Positions 27,487 through 36,107 of a stretch of DNA of 64,000 nt are shown here, one piece after another. This DNA is from Methylomonas methanica. Its GTDB lineage: Bacteria > Pseudomonadota > Gammaproteobacteria > Methylococcales > Methylomonadaceae. The notes beneath the pieces are model-generated. The model was not told the DNA's origin. It did not search any database and saw only the letters and a program-made list of their open reading frames with translations. The stretch lies in the NCBI GenBank assembly GCA_001644045.1, contig LUUF01000076.1:29132-93131 (forward strand). Direction: 5' to 3'. The translations under genes and the position numbers were made by a program. How positions within the stretch are numbered: the stretch's first letter is position 1; every line of letters begins with the position of its first letter.

Positions 27487-28713
27487 ATGCGTACCAATCT
27501 CTATCAATCCGGCTGGCTGGTTCAAGCGGAACCGCAAAACTCCACCCTTTCCCGTCTAAAACTCCGCCGCCAACGCTGGCTGACTTTGCATCTGTGGCTA
27601 GGTCTGACGCTGGGCTTGCTGTTGTCGATTTACGGCGTCACCGGCAGCATCCTGGTGTTTTATCCAGAGATCGACGAATGGTTGCATCCGGAGATGCTGG
27701 TAGTAAAGGTTCCAGCGCATACCGACTATCGGCCCTTGGCGGAAATTTTCGCGGCTGGTCGGGAAGCAATGCCGCCGCAAGCAAAGCACAGATTTGCCAC
27801 CTACCCGCGCAACCAACAGGCGGCATTCCAATTGCGCTTTACCGTTGCCGATGCCAACAATACCCTGGAAAGCTGGATGGTGGCGGTCGATCCTTACACG
27901 GCGCGGGTCACCGGCAAACAGCTCCAAAGCAGGTCCAGCGACTGGCTGCCCAGCACCTTTATCGGCTTGATGTTCGAACTACATTACGCGCTGCTGATAC
28001 CGTCCGAGGAAATCAGCGCGGTGATTGTCGGTGTCTCGGCGGTACTGCTGATTATCTCGACATTGACCGGCTTGATCGTCTGGTGGCCGTTGACCGGACA
28101 TTGGCGCAATGCGTTGACCTTCAAAGCCAGGGCAGGCAGGGCGCGCTTCAATTACGACCTGCACAAAACCTGCGGTTTTTATACCGCACTGGTGATGTTG
28201 CCTGTGTTGTTTTCCGGGATTTACATGGTGTTGCCGCATAACGTGGTACCGGTGCTGGAGCTGTTCTCGCCGGTGACTTATCGCTACTGGTTTCAATCCA
28301 AACCGCCCTATCCCGACGCACCGGCGATAGGCATGGATCAGGCGGTGGCAATTGCGCTGAAGCAATACCCGCAAGGCCGGCCGCACTGGATTTATGGCGC
28401 TACCGAGCCAAGCAAAACCTATACGGTTTGCCAGGACGGTGTCGACGCGCCCGGCAGCATCTTGCAACGCCGCTGCACCGTGATAGACCGTTATAGCGGC
28501 AAGATACTGGATCTGGACGACCCCAGCTTGCCGACCGCTAGGGCAGGCGAGGTATTTACCCACTGGCAATGGCCGCTGCATTCCGGCCAAGCCTTTGGGA
28601 TGGCCGGGCGAATTTTGGTGTTTATCACCGGGTTGGCGTGTCCGGCCTTGTTCATTACCGGCGTGATTCGCTGGCTGCAAAAACGGCAGGGCCGGCAAAA
28701 GCTGGGTAAGTAA
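27487..28713 (+). CDS. PepSY-associated transmembrane protein
   Basis: Inner-membrane protein of 408 residues from the ATG at 27487; the open frame runs further upstream, but that part is basic and unlike the family. It has four or so membrane helices: LHLWLGLTLGLLLSIYGVTG near the start, AVIVGVSAVLLIISTLTGLI in the middle, TALVMLPVLFSGIYMVL, and a last one at GRILVFITGLACPALFITGV. PepSY_TM proteins often lie beside siderophore receptors and are thought to reduce ferric-siderophore iron in the periplasm. That role is likely here from its position after the receptor, but unproven. Confidence 0.85.
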   Translation: MRTNLYQSGWLVQAEPQNSTLSRLKLRRQRWLTLHLWLGLTLGLLLSIYGVTGSILVFYPEIDEWLHPEMLVVKVPAHTDYRPLAEIFAAGREAMPPQAKHRFATYPRNQQAAFQLRFTVADANNTLESWMVAVDPYTARVTGKQLQSRSSDWLPSTFIGLMFELHYALLIPSEEISAVIVGVSAVLLIISTLTGLIVWWPLTGHWRNALTFKARAGRARFNYDLHKTCGFYTALVMLPVLFSGIYMVLPHNVVPVLELFSPVTYRYWFQSKPPYPDAPAIGMDQAVAIALKQYPQGRPHWIYGATEPSKTYTVCQDGVDAPGSILQRRCTVIDRYSGKILDLDDPSLPTARAGEVFTHWQWPLHSGQAFGMAGRILVFITGLACPALFITGVIRWLQKRQGRQKLGK

Positions 28714-28912
28714 GGTAGTGATCGCCGAATAAAATATAACTATGTTAAATAAATGGTTTGCATAGGCTATATCCCGCACCACTAAAGCCGTCCGCACCCG
28801 TTAACACCGCTCGATTTATCGTCAAATGCCGCAAAAACCGGCATCGCATTGCTCTGGCATGAATTTTGGTTGTTCGCCCTGTTGTCGACACCAAACTCCG
28901 CATATCGTAACC

Positions 28913-29419
28913 ATGAGCAATGCTCTCCACATCTCCCGTCTGATTGAAACTTACGACGAGGAATTACGCCGGGTGATGTTTAGGCGCTGCGGCTGCCTGG
29001 ACACCGCCGCCGACATCGTGCAGGAAACCTACCAGCGCATGTTTGCCGGCAATTTGTGGCAGCAGGCCGACAATCCGCGCGCCTTGCTGCATAGGATTGC
29101 CGCCAATTTGGCTACCGATTACGAACGCCGCCGCAATACTCGCAATCAGTATGTAGAAAACGACGATACCAGTGACGCATCCTTGCAGGTAAGCGACGGC
29201 ATCGATCCGGAGCACATCAATCTGGCGCGCGAGCGCTTGGACCGCTTGGTCGCGGCGATCGATAGCCTGCCCGCCAAATGCCGAACGGTTTTCGTGCTGC
29301 GCAAGTTCGAGGAACTCAGCCACGCCGAAATCGCCCAGCGTCTAGGCATCTCCCGCAATATGGTGGAAAAGCATCTGCGCAATGCCTTGACCGCCTTGCA
29401 AGAGCACGACGATTTCTAG
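28913..29419 (+). CDS. RNA polymerase sigma factor, FecI/ECF family
   Basis: ECF sigma factor of 168 residues from the ATG at 28913. Region 2 reads DTAADIVQETYQRM and region 4 reads LPAKCRTVFVLRKFEELSHA, then LGISRNMVEKHLRNALTAL. A FecR gene follows 153 bases on. Unlike the other cassettes, no receptor gene comes next; the downstream gene encodes a PEP-CTERM protein. Its target promoter may therefore be elsewhere, or may be the PEP-CTERM gene. Confidence 0.9.
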   Translation: MSNALHISRLIETYDEELRRVMFRRCGCLDTAADIVQETYQRMFAGNLWQQADNPRALLHRIAANLATDYERRRNTRNQYVENDDTSDASLQVSDGIDPEHINLARERLDRLVAAIDSLPAKCRTVFVLRKFEELSHAEIAQRLGISRNMVEKHLRNALTALQEHDDF

Positions 29420-29572
29420 CAGCCGATTCGCTCCTGTTTTCACAGGGTTATGCGTCCTATAATGGCAAGCCACCAACCCTGAATCGCGCCCGATGAAAAT
29501 TTTCAGCCTTTATCGCTCACCGCCAAGCAGCAGGATGCGTTGCCGCATGACGGCTCTAAACGGACACAGGCA

Positions 29573-30517
29573 ATGAAAATCTCCGCCGAGATTAAAGCGG
29601 CTGCCCGGGACTGGTGGGTCAGGCTGGATAGCGGCAAGCTTAGCCCAAATGAACATGCCGAATTTACCCGCTGGTTGGCCGCCGATCCCTTGCATCGCCA
29701 GGCTTACGAGCAGTTGCGCGAGCTATGGGGAGCGCTGGATGCTATCGCGCCGAGAATGACGATTACGGCCACCAGCAAACCCAAGCCGGTTTTTTGGCGA
29801 TGGCAGTGGGCGCTGCCTGCATTAGCCGGCGGCTGCCTGGCCTTGTGGTTGTGCAATCCGCTATGGCTTATATTGCGCGCCGATTTTCATACCGGCGTCG
29901 GCGAGAGGCGCGACGTGCATCTTAGCGACGGCTCGACGGTGCATCTGAACAGCAATAGCGCGCTGGAAGTACATATCGACGGCGCGCAGCGGCAATTGAC
30001 CCTACTACAAGGCGAAGCCTGGTTTGAAGTCAGTCCCGACAAAGCCAGGCCTTTCCGGGTAGATACCGAACACGGTAGCGTTACCGCGCTGGGTACAGCC
30101 TTTAATGTACGACTGCGTGACGGCAAAACCGAAGTCAGCGTCACTGAACACAGCGTAGCGGTAGATATGGAACAAGTCGACGGCAAAGCGCTACACACCG
30201 TGGTCGCCGAGGGCCAGCAAATAGCCTACAGCGCCGAGTCCGGGCTGGGCAAATTGCAAAACATCGACAGCCAGGCGGTTACCGCCTGGCAACGCGGCAA
30301 ACTGGTGTTCGAGAACCGGCCCTTGGGCGAAGTGGTCGCCGAGTTGAACCGCTATCATCGCGGCTTTTTGCTTATCAACGATGCCGAACTTGCCCAGCGT
30401 CGCGTCAATGGCGTATTTCGTACCGATCAAGCTCTGTCGGTGTTGGCGGCGTTGGAAACCTCTCTACAACTGCGTTCCACCCGGTTTGGCGAGTATCTGA
30501 TCGTATTGCACCGCTAA
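29573..30517 (+). CDS. FecR-type anti-sigma/signal transducer
   Basis: Regulator of 314 residues from the ATG at 29573; a TTG at 29540 lies upstream in frame. The N-terminus IKAAARDWWVRLDSGKLS is the sigma-holding part, followed by the helix WALPALAGGCLALWLCNPL and a periplasmic FecR domain (LSDGSTVHLNSNSALEV and ALGTAFNVRLRDGKTEVSV). The C-terminus has LNRYHRGFLLINDAELAQ. It pairs with the sigma factor at 28913. Its receptor partner is not adjacent. Confidence 0.9.
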   Translation: MKISAEIKAAARDWWVRLDSGKLSPNEHAEFTRWLAADPLHRQAYEQLRELWGALDAIAPRMTITATSKPKPVFWRWQWALPALAGGCLALWLCNPLWLILRADFHTGVGERRDVHLSDGSTVHLNSNSALEVHIDGAQRQLTLLQGEAWFEVSPDKARPFRVDTEHGSVTALGTAFNVRLRDGKTEVSVTEHSVAVDMEQVDGKALHTVVAEGQQIAYSAESGLGKLQNIDSQAVTAWQRGKLVFENRPLGEVVAELNRYHRGFLLINDAELAQRRVNGVFRTDQALSVLAALETSLQLRSTRFGEYLIVLHR

Positions 30518-30872
30518 GCGACGATTTTATAGATGCCCCGCCGACATCGGCATCAGCGGAGCTTGAGGACTCGGGCAAATTGTCGACTTTTGCCGTCGGC
30601 CTTACTGCCCAAAATATCCGCCGGCGAACCGTCCGGAAAAATAAATTGCAAACGCATTGAACCTTACGGCGGCTTCGTGGAATTAACTTCCGAATGCAGT
30701 TTGCCTTGAGCGACTCCCCTAAGTCGACTCAAGGCGGGGCCGCATTCACGCTAGGCATTTGGTCGATGCCGACGCAACAGCAATCGTTCCCATGGAACAA
30801 AAACCGCAGCTAACCAATGGCTTGCCGTTGCTTAGCTGCACCCTATTGATCTTATCGACAGAGGATGGAAGT
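30518..30872. other. Gap with an extended hairpin before PEP-CTERM gene
   Basis: These 355 bases between fecR and the PEP-CTERM gene contain the structured element at 30692-30747. The open frame does extend upstream from the PEP-CTERM gene to 30759, but that part lacks a good start or signal peptide. No other gene is seen. Confidence 0.5.
30692..30747. other. Extended imperfect hairpin
   Basis: Three nested complementary blocks: GAATGC with GCATTC outside, GCCTTGAG with CTCAAGGC, and CGACT with AGTCG inside, the last two offset by one bulged A. No T tract follows, so a simple terminator is unlikely. It could be a structured leader of the PEP-CTERM gene 125 bases downstream, or a mobile palindrome. 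Confidence 0.5.
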
Positions 30873-31562
30873 ATGAGATTAAACATTGCTAAAACAGTCA
30901 TTGCCGCCGTTTTGCTAATCGGTGCGTCGCAAGCGAACGCCAGCGTAGTTACTACCGACACGCCAGGCGATTATTTGGCTACGTACACAGGCAGTAGGGC
31001 CGGCGATCTGGATGTAATAGACGCGCTGCTCACCTATAATCCGGCCAGCGATATTTTCCATTTCGAAAGCACGTTTGCCGCCAACATCGGCGCATCGCCG
31101 TCCGGGTTTTACATTTTGGGGATCAATCGAGGCAGCGGCACCGCTGCGTTTGCTGCAAACGGTCTGCAGAATGTGCTGTTCGATTCGGTAGTGCGCATCA
31201 ATTTGGACGGTAGCGGCGCGGTGAACCGTTTGGGGCCGAATGGCGGTAGTACTCCATTTGCCGCGGGAACAGCCTCGATTCAAGACAATCGGCTGATTGC
31301 CGACATAGCCGGCAGTCTGTTGCCTGCCAACGGCTTTGCCAAAACCGACTATACCTGGAATCTTTGGCCGCGCGATGGCGCGGCGAGCGCGGGGTTTACG
31401 CAAATTTCCGATTTCGCGCCCGACATTAATAACGCCGGCGTCCAGGTAGTACCGCTTCCCGGCGCATTTTGGCTGTTCGGTTCGGTATTGGGATTGTGCA
31501 AACTCGCAGGCAGAAGCAAGCGTTTTGTTCCGTTCACAATTAAATCAGAAATTATGATTTAA
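30873..31562 (+). CDS. PEP-CTERM sorted secreted protein
   Basis: A 229-residue protein from the ATG at 30873, preceded by GGATGGAAG; the signal peptide ends near SQANA. The body has no domain I can name. The C-terminus carries VVPLPGAFWLFGSVLGL and then a basic stretch, a variant PEP-CTERM sorting signal cut by an exosortase in exopolysaccharide-producing bacteria. It should be released to the surface or matrix. It follows a FecI-FecR pair that has no receptor, which may link it to that regulation. The exosortase gene is not in this window. Confidence 0.75.
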   Translation: MRLNIAKTVIAAVLLIGASQANASVVTTDTPGDYLATYTGSRAGDLDVIDALLTYNPASDIFHFESTFAANIGASPSGFYILGINRGSGTAAFAANGLQNVLFDSVVRINLDGSGAVNRLGPNGGSTPFAAGTASIQDNRLIADIAGSLLPANGFAKTDYTWNLWPRDGAASAGFTQISDFAPDINNAGVQVVPLPGAFWLFGSVLGLCKLAGRSKRFVPFTIKSEIMI

Positions 31563-31657
31563 GCTGATAAGCGCATGAATGTCCGTAAGCCCGTTCGTAT
31601 CTTTCGGTGCGTGACACGAGCGGGTTTGCGGCTATTAAAAGATCAATCATCCTGTAC

Positions 31658-31690
31658 GGCTGGTTCTGTTAGGCAAAACCAGCCTTCTTT
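31658..31690 (+). terminator. Terminator after PEP-CTERM gene
   Basis: An 8-bp stem GGCTGGTT and AACCAGCC is followed by TTCTTT. It lies between convergent genes and fits a rho-independent terminator for the PEP-CTERM gene. A second, wobble-containing hairpin (CCGTAAGCCCG and CGGGTTTGCGG) precedes it at about 31580-31631. Confidence 0.65.
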
Positions 31691-31707
31691 AGTCCCGCAT
31701 GCGCCCG

Positions 31708-32208
31708 TTACTCAACGCCGGACGGCGTTGCCAGATAACTTACCTCCACCTCCGTCAAACCGCTGATGCCGATTTGCTTGGCCGCGCCTTGCGATAGATC
31801 GATCAATCGATTCGGGCTGAACGGACCTCTATCATTAATCAGCACATCGACATAGCGGCCATTGCGTAAATTGGTGACGCGGACTTTCGACGGAATCGGC
31901 AAGGTTTTATGCGCGGCCGAAAAGCCTTGCGGATCGAAACGGCTGCCGTCGGCGGTGCGATTACCCGATTCAGCGCCGTACCAGGAAGCCAGACCGGTTT
32001 CCCGATAACCGTTCGCCGATACCAGCGGGTAATAAGTGACGCCTTTAACGGTGTAGGGCCTGTTGTAAGCGGCGTTGTTTTGATAGGTCGGTAGTTGGGC
32101 CGGCCCGGGCGGTCGCGGCGGCTCGGATGCGCAGCCCGCCAACAGGCCGAGTAAAATCAACAAAAAGCCTGGATTGGCAAGCGCCTGGACTAGTTGGTTT
32201 CGCGGCAT
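31708..32208 (-). CDS. rlpA: RlpA-like septal lytic transglycosylase, short form
   Basis: Lipoprotein of 166 residues from the ATG at 32208, which has GGAG 8 bases upstream; a TTG at 32256 is less likely. The signal ends in the lipobox LLAGC. The double-psi beta-barrel shows GLASWYGAESGNRTADGSRF, AAHKTLPIPSKVRVTNL and VLINDRGPF. RlpA cleaves glycan strands that lack stem peptides at the septum. The C-terminal SPOR domain that targets E. coli RlpA to the septum is absent, as the protein ends soon after the barrel. Short forms are common in other bacteria. Confidence 0.88.
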   Translation of the reverse strand: MPRNQLVQALANPGFLLILLGLLAGCASEPPRPPGPAQLPTYQNNAAYNRPYTVKGVTYYPLVSANGYRETGLASWYGAESGNRTADGSRFDPQGFSAAHKTLPIPSKVRVTNLRNGRYVDVLINDRGPFSPNRLIDLSQGAAKQIGISGLTEVEVSYLATPSGVE

Positions 32209-32387
32209 TCGATAGCTCCACAAGGCGTACTTTATTGGGCGCGTATGCGCTGGCAATATCTAATCATAAATCGACGCTCTCGTTAAAATCCGTTTGCTTT
32301 ACCTGCGCCTTCCCCTTCATCCGACCGGATGAGCGTTGCCGGCGCGCGCCCATCCCGTCAAAATCGGCCAGCCCGAACAGGTTTGGT

Positions 32388-32393
32388 TATAAT
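32388..32393 (+). promoter_or_regulatory. Possible -10 element of ndh
   Basis: A perfect TATAAT stands 86 bases before the ndh start codon. No good -35 hexamer is present at the right distance, so this is tentative. Confidence 0.35.
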
Positions 32394-32479
32394 GCCGGCA
32401 TCAGGAAATAGACAACTAAGGCTGGGATAGCGATTTCTTTGTTTACCGTAGCGGCAAACAGCACTTGAAGGGGAGATGA

Positions 32480-33781
32480 ATGGCGAACGAACTGCATAAA
32501 ATCGTGATTGTCGGCGGCGGAGCAGCGGGGCTGGAACTGGCGACAGAATTGGGACACAAACTCGGCAAAGCCGGCAAGGCGGAAATCACGCTGTTGGACG
32601 CTTCGTCCACCCATATCTGGAAGCCCTTATTGCACGAAGTGGCGTCCGGCACGCTGGCCGAGGCCGAGGAAATCGAATATCTGGCCCAGGCGCATAGTAA
32701 TCACTTCCGTTTCTTGTTCGGCAAAATGGAAGGTTTGAATCGGGAAAACAAGGAAATCATCGTCAGCTCGATTACCAACAAGAAAGGCGAAGAGATCATT
32801 CCGCAACGCCGCTTCAAGTACGACACCTTGGTGATGGCGGTCGGCAGCGTCAGCAACACTTTTGGCATCAAGGGCGTCGATAAATATTGCCGGTTTATAG
32901 ATACCACTAAGGAAGCCTTCCGTTTTCAAAAACAGCTGGTGGAGACTTATTACATTCAGTCCTACGCCAACCAAAGCCAGCAGCGCGATAAGCCGCTGTC
33001 GATTGTGATCATCGGCGCCGGGGCGACGGGCGTGGAATTGTCCGCCGAGTTGCACGAAGTGACCAAATTGCTGGCCACCTACGGGCTGGAAGGCTCGATT
33101 GACGTCAACATCACCATCATCGAAGCTGCCACCCAATTGCTGCCGGCCCTGCCGCCGCGCTTGTCGCAAGCCACCCAGGAACAATTGATCAAGCTGGGCA
33201 TCCAGTTAAAACTGGGCCGCAAGGTAACCGAAGTCACCGAAACCGAGGTACATACCTACGACGGCGAAGTATTCGATGCGGATTTAAAAGTCTGGGCGGC
33301 CGGTATCAAGGCGCCTGACTGGATGAAAAATCTGGACGGTTTGGAATCCAACCACATAAATCAATTGGTGGTCGATCAGACCTTACAAACCAGCGACCCG
33401 AACATTTTTGCCATCGGCGACTGCGCCGCTTGCGCCTGGGTCGGCCACGGCGGCAACGTGCCGCCGCGCGCCCAGTCCGCGCACCAAATGGCCTCCACCG
33501 TGGCCAAAACCATCGTCAACCGCCTGAAAGGCAAACCGGGCGTACCGTTCGTGTATCGCGATTACGGTTCGCTGGTGTCGCTGGGTAAATTCAGCACGGT
33601 CGGTTCCTTGATGGGCAGCCTGATGGGCACCGTCAGCGTCGGCGGCTTCATTGCCTATGCCGTGTATTTGTCCCTGTACAAAATGCACCAAGTAGCGATC
33701 CACGGCTATTTCCGCACCGCGATGCTGACCTTATCCAATCTGTTCCGGCGCAGTACCCATGCCAAAATGAAAATGCACTAA
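32480..33781 (+). CDS. ndh: Type II NADH:quinone oxidoreductase (NDH-2)
   Basis: Flavoprotein of 433 residues that oxidises NADH and reduces quinone at the inner membrane without pumping protons. The FAD-binding motif IVGGGAAGLELATELG is at the N-terminus, and the NADH-binding motif IIGAGATGVELSAELHEV begins near residue 176. The conserved IFAIGDCAAC flavin contact lies near residue 310. A hydrophobic C-terminal part (TVSVGGFIAYAVYLSLYKM) should anchor it to the membrane. The start has GGGGAGATGA upstream. A YcxB-like gene follows 25 bases downstream on the same strand and may be co-transcribed. Confidence 0.92.
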   Translation: MANELHKIVIVGGGAAGLELATELGHKLGKAGKAEITLLDASSTHIWKPLLHEVASGTLAEAEEIEYLAQAHSNHFRFLFGKMEGLNRENKEIIVSSITNKKGEEIIPQRRFKYDTLVMAVGSVSNTFGIKGVDKYCRFIDTTKEAFRFQKQLVETYYIQSYANQSQQRDKPLSIVIIGAGATGVELSAELHEVTKLLATYGLEGSIDVNITIIEAATQLLPALPPRLSQATQEQLIKLGIQLKLGRKVTEVTETEVHTYDGEVFDADLKVWAAGIKAPDWMKNLDGLESNHINQLVVDQTLQTSDPNIFAIGDCAACAWVGHGGNVPPRAQSAHQMASTVAKTIVNRLKGKPGVPFVYRDYGSLVSLGKFSTVGSLMGSLMGTVSVGGFIAYAVYLSLYKMHQVAIHGYFRTAMLTLSNLFRRSTHAKMKMH

Positions 33782-33806
33782 CCCACAACTCCACCGAGCG
33801 ATATAC

Positions 33807-34328
33807 ATGTTAGAAATTGAATACGAATTCCGCGAAGAAGACCTAGTCCACTTTAATGAGGAAAGGCTGAAAAGAGATCCGGAAATGCAGAAAAAAATCC
33901 GCCAAAACCGCATCTTCGCGCCCGGCGTGATGATGGCCATCGGCTTGTTTTATTACGTGTACTACCAGGATATGACCACTACCGCCTACATTACCATCCT
34001 GGCCCTGGCCTGGTCGTTTGCCTCGCCGTTCATCATGAAGATGGATTTGCGCCGGCAGTTTTTCGATAAATATACCGAAGCGGAAAAAAAAGCGCTGTTT
34101 GGTATCCACTGGCTGAGCATCGAGCCGGAATTCCTGCAAGAACGCGCGCCCGGCGGCAAAAGCAAAACTCCCTGGAAGGACATGTTACGGGTCGAAAAAC
34201 ATAAAGACTATGTCTACATCTATGTGGATATCGATGCGGCGATTGTGATTCCGCGCGCCACGGTCAAGAAAGGCGATTTAAAGGCGTTTGCCAAGCAGGC
34301 TGAGGGGATGATTGAGAGGGCGGGTTGA
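33807..34328 (+). CDS. YcxB-like membrane protein
   Basis: A 173-residue protein. The N-terminus MLEIEYEFREEDLVHFNEE is a small soluble part. Two membrane segments follow (GVMMAIGLFYYVYY and AYITILALAWSFASPFIM). The C-terminal domain contains TPWKDMLRVEKHKDYVYIYV and AAIVIPRATVKKGDL, the pattern of YcxB-like C-terminal domains. Function is unknown for this family. It lies 25 bases after ndh. Confidence 0.75.
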   Translation: MLEIEYEFREEDLVHFNEERLKRDPEMQKKIRQNRIFAPGVMMAIGLFYYVYYQDMTTTAYITILALAWSFASPFIMKMDLRRQFFDKYTEAEKKALFGIHWLSIEPEFLQERAPGGKSKTPWKDMLRVEKHKDYVYIYVDIDAAIVIPRATVKKGDLKAFAKQAEGMIERAG

Positions 34329-34417
34329 CGATACTTTTCCGTATATCTGGTGAATGTGGAAGATATACGGAAACCACATAACTACTTGTTAGCCTACATA
34401 CTTGGCAAATCAAGGAG

Positions 34418-34867
34418 ATGTCATTGAAAATTTTTATTAGAGCAACTTGTGTCTTAAGTGCAGTGCTTGCATTCCTGTGGATATTGGATAGGTCTCATGG
34501 AGATGTTTTTAAAGCATTAAAGGTTGGTTTGTCGCCTGTCGTTGTGATGCTTGTATTAGAAAAATGGCATAAAAGTAACGAAGCGCGAAAAGCGAGCGGC
34601 CTTAGTGATCTTCAGTTCATGCTTAAAGAAGCTGGTAGCGCTGAGAAACTGAAGAGAAATGCCTCTTCGCTATATCGTATTGCATTAGTAATAAGTGTAT
34701 TTTCATATCTGATTATATTCCTGAGTTTAATTTCTCTGCGCGGCCAATCACTTCATAGTACCAGCCCTTACATTTTCATCGTGGGGTCTATCTTTCTCTT
34801 GTTGATTGCCAGGGCGTTTTTTCAAGAATCGCGAAAAATGAAACGGGCTGCGGATGTCGAAATCTAA
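34418..34867 (+). CDS. Hypothetical small membrane protein
   Basis: A 149-residue protein with about four hydrophobic segments (ATCVLSAVLAFLWIL, ALKVGLSPVVVMLVLE, IALVISVFSYLIIFLSLISL, SPYIFIVGSIFLLLIARAFF) and charged loops between. I do not recognise the family. The AAGGAG abuts the ATG at 34418, so the TTG two codons later (34424) is a better-spaced start. Base composition is clearly AT-richer than neighbouring genes, which suggests recent acquisition. It is followed by a repeat-rich gap. Confidence 0.6.
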   Translation: MSLKIFIRATCVLSAVLAFLWILDRSHGDVFKALKVGLSPVVVMLVLEKWHKSNEARKASGLSDLQFMLKEAGSAEKLKRNASSLYRIALVISVFSYLIIFLSLISLRGQSLHSTSPYIFIVGSIFLLLIARAFFQESRKMKRAADVEI

Positions 34868-35459
34868 TTTGAATGACAAGCTAACCAAACGTTTAACTAT
34901 GACCGCTGCTATCGCAGCCGTGTAGGGTGGGCACGGTTTTTGTGCCCACGCGGTCAATAGGCTTTCGTGTTTGGTGTCGCTAACGCGACGGCTGATATTA
35001 ATGTCGGGTCTCGGCCCGACAACCGAGATACTTTCTTTTGCATCGCCAAAAGAAAGTATCCAAAGAAAAGGCGACCCGGATGCTGCTTATTCCCTGCGCT
35101 CCGAAGCTTTTGAACGGGGTTTCCGAAAGGGGCTTCCTGCCCCTTCGGCAACGCGCCGCATCCCTGCGGCGCCCCTAGCGGGCTGCTCACTCGGTACATC
35201 CATGTACCTCGCCCTTCGGGTGCTGCGCATGCAAATTGGCAATCCTGCCGATTTGTCCGTTCAAAAGCTCCGGTGCTCGGCGCAGCATACGGGAACAAAA
35301 CCATCGCGATTTCACGATAGTCCTGAGGTACGATTAGCAAAGCGTAATCGTACGAAAGACTCACATGCCCCCGATTACGCTTCGCTAATCTGGGCTACGA
35401 TACTGATGCTTCGGGTGACGGATTGAACTTTTACTATTGATAGGCCGCCTTTAAACCAC
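34868..35459. repeat. Composite repeat-rich intergenic element
   Basis: A 592-base gap without a credible gene but with five palindromes: GTGGGCAC and GTGCCCAC (34927-34949); TGTCGGG and CCCGACA (35002-35021); CTTTCTTTTG and CAAAAGAAAG (35031-35056); CCGAAAGGGG and CCCCTTCGG (35123-35148); and a 19-bp imperfect repeat around GATTAGCAAAGCGTAATCG (35334) with CGATTACGCTTCGCTAATC (35374). The part from 35031 to about 35290 resembles a dispersed element often mis-annotated as small proteins in gammaproteobacteria. Open frames on both strands here are therefore not listed. Confidence 0.6.
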
Positions 35460-36095
35460 ATGTACTGCCCTTCCCACTTTCAAGAAGACAGGCCTGCCGC
35501 ATTGGTCGGCCTTATCGAGCAGTTTCCGTTGGCAACGCTGATTTACCATGGCGCTGATGGCTTGACCGCCGACCATATCCCGCTGATGTATGAAGCTAGT
35601 CTTGACGGCCTTGGCAAACTTGTTGGTCATGTCGCTAAAAACAATCCACTTTGGCAAGTTGAACCTGAACAAGAGTTGTTGGTTGTTTTCCAAGGCCCCT
35701 CGACCTACATTTCGCCCAACTGGTACGCCAGCAAACCCGAAGCAGGCAAGGTGGTGCCTACTTGGAACTATGCGGTTGTCCATGCTTACTGTACGCTCAA
35801 CGCCACCCACGACCCAGCGCAAGTGCTCCAAATCATTACCGAATTAACCGATAAAAACGAGGCCTCGCAGGCGCACCCTTGGCGGGTCACGGATGCGCCC
35901 GCCGAATTCACCGAAAAGCTGCTGGGCAACATCGTCGGCATCAGTCTGCAAATTAAACGTTGGCAAGGCAAATGGAAGGTCAGTCAGAACCAACCAAAGC
36001 AGAATCAGCAATCGGTCATCGAGGGCTTGCGCTCAGAAGCCTCGGATGCGCTAAATCAAATGGCGCCGCTGGTAGAGTCGTATGGCACCAAGTGA
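35460..36095 (+). CDS. FMN-binding PaiB-family protein
   Basis: A 211-residue protein of the PaiB (FMN-binding split-barrel) family. Its start MYCPSHFQEDRPAALVGLI and the segments LTADHIPLMYE, VVFQGPSTYISPNWY and VPTWNYAVVHAYC are typical. In Bacillus, PaiB was described as a negative regulator of sporulation and protease genes; in proteobacteria its role is unclear and it may be a flavin enzyme. No helix-turn-helix is evident here. It is convergent with holC, with 12 bases between them. Confidence 0.88.
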   Translation: MYCPSHFQEDRPAALVGLIEQFPLATLIYHGADGLTADHIPLMYEASLDGLGKLVGHVAKNNPLWQVEPEQELLVVFQGPSTYISPNWYASKPEAGKVVPTWNYAVVHAYCTLNATHDPAQVLQIITELTDKNEASQAHPWRVTDAPAEFTEKLLGNIVGISLQIKRWQGKWKVSQNQPKQNQQSVIEGLRSEASDALNQMAPLVESYGTK

Positions 36096-36107
36096 CTTGC
36101 CCCCACT

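Noticed and set aside
35031..35426. Open frames on both strands (151 and 136 codons) in the 34868-35459 gap
   Set aside because: The translations come from a palindrome-rich repeat, overlap each other, and look like the spurious proteins often called from this element.
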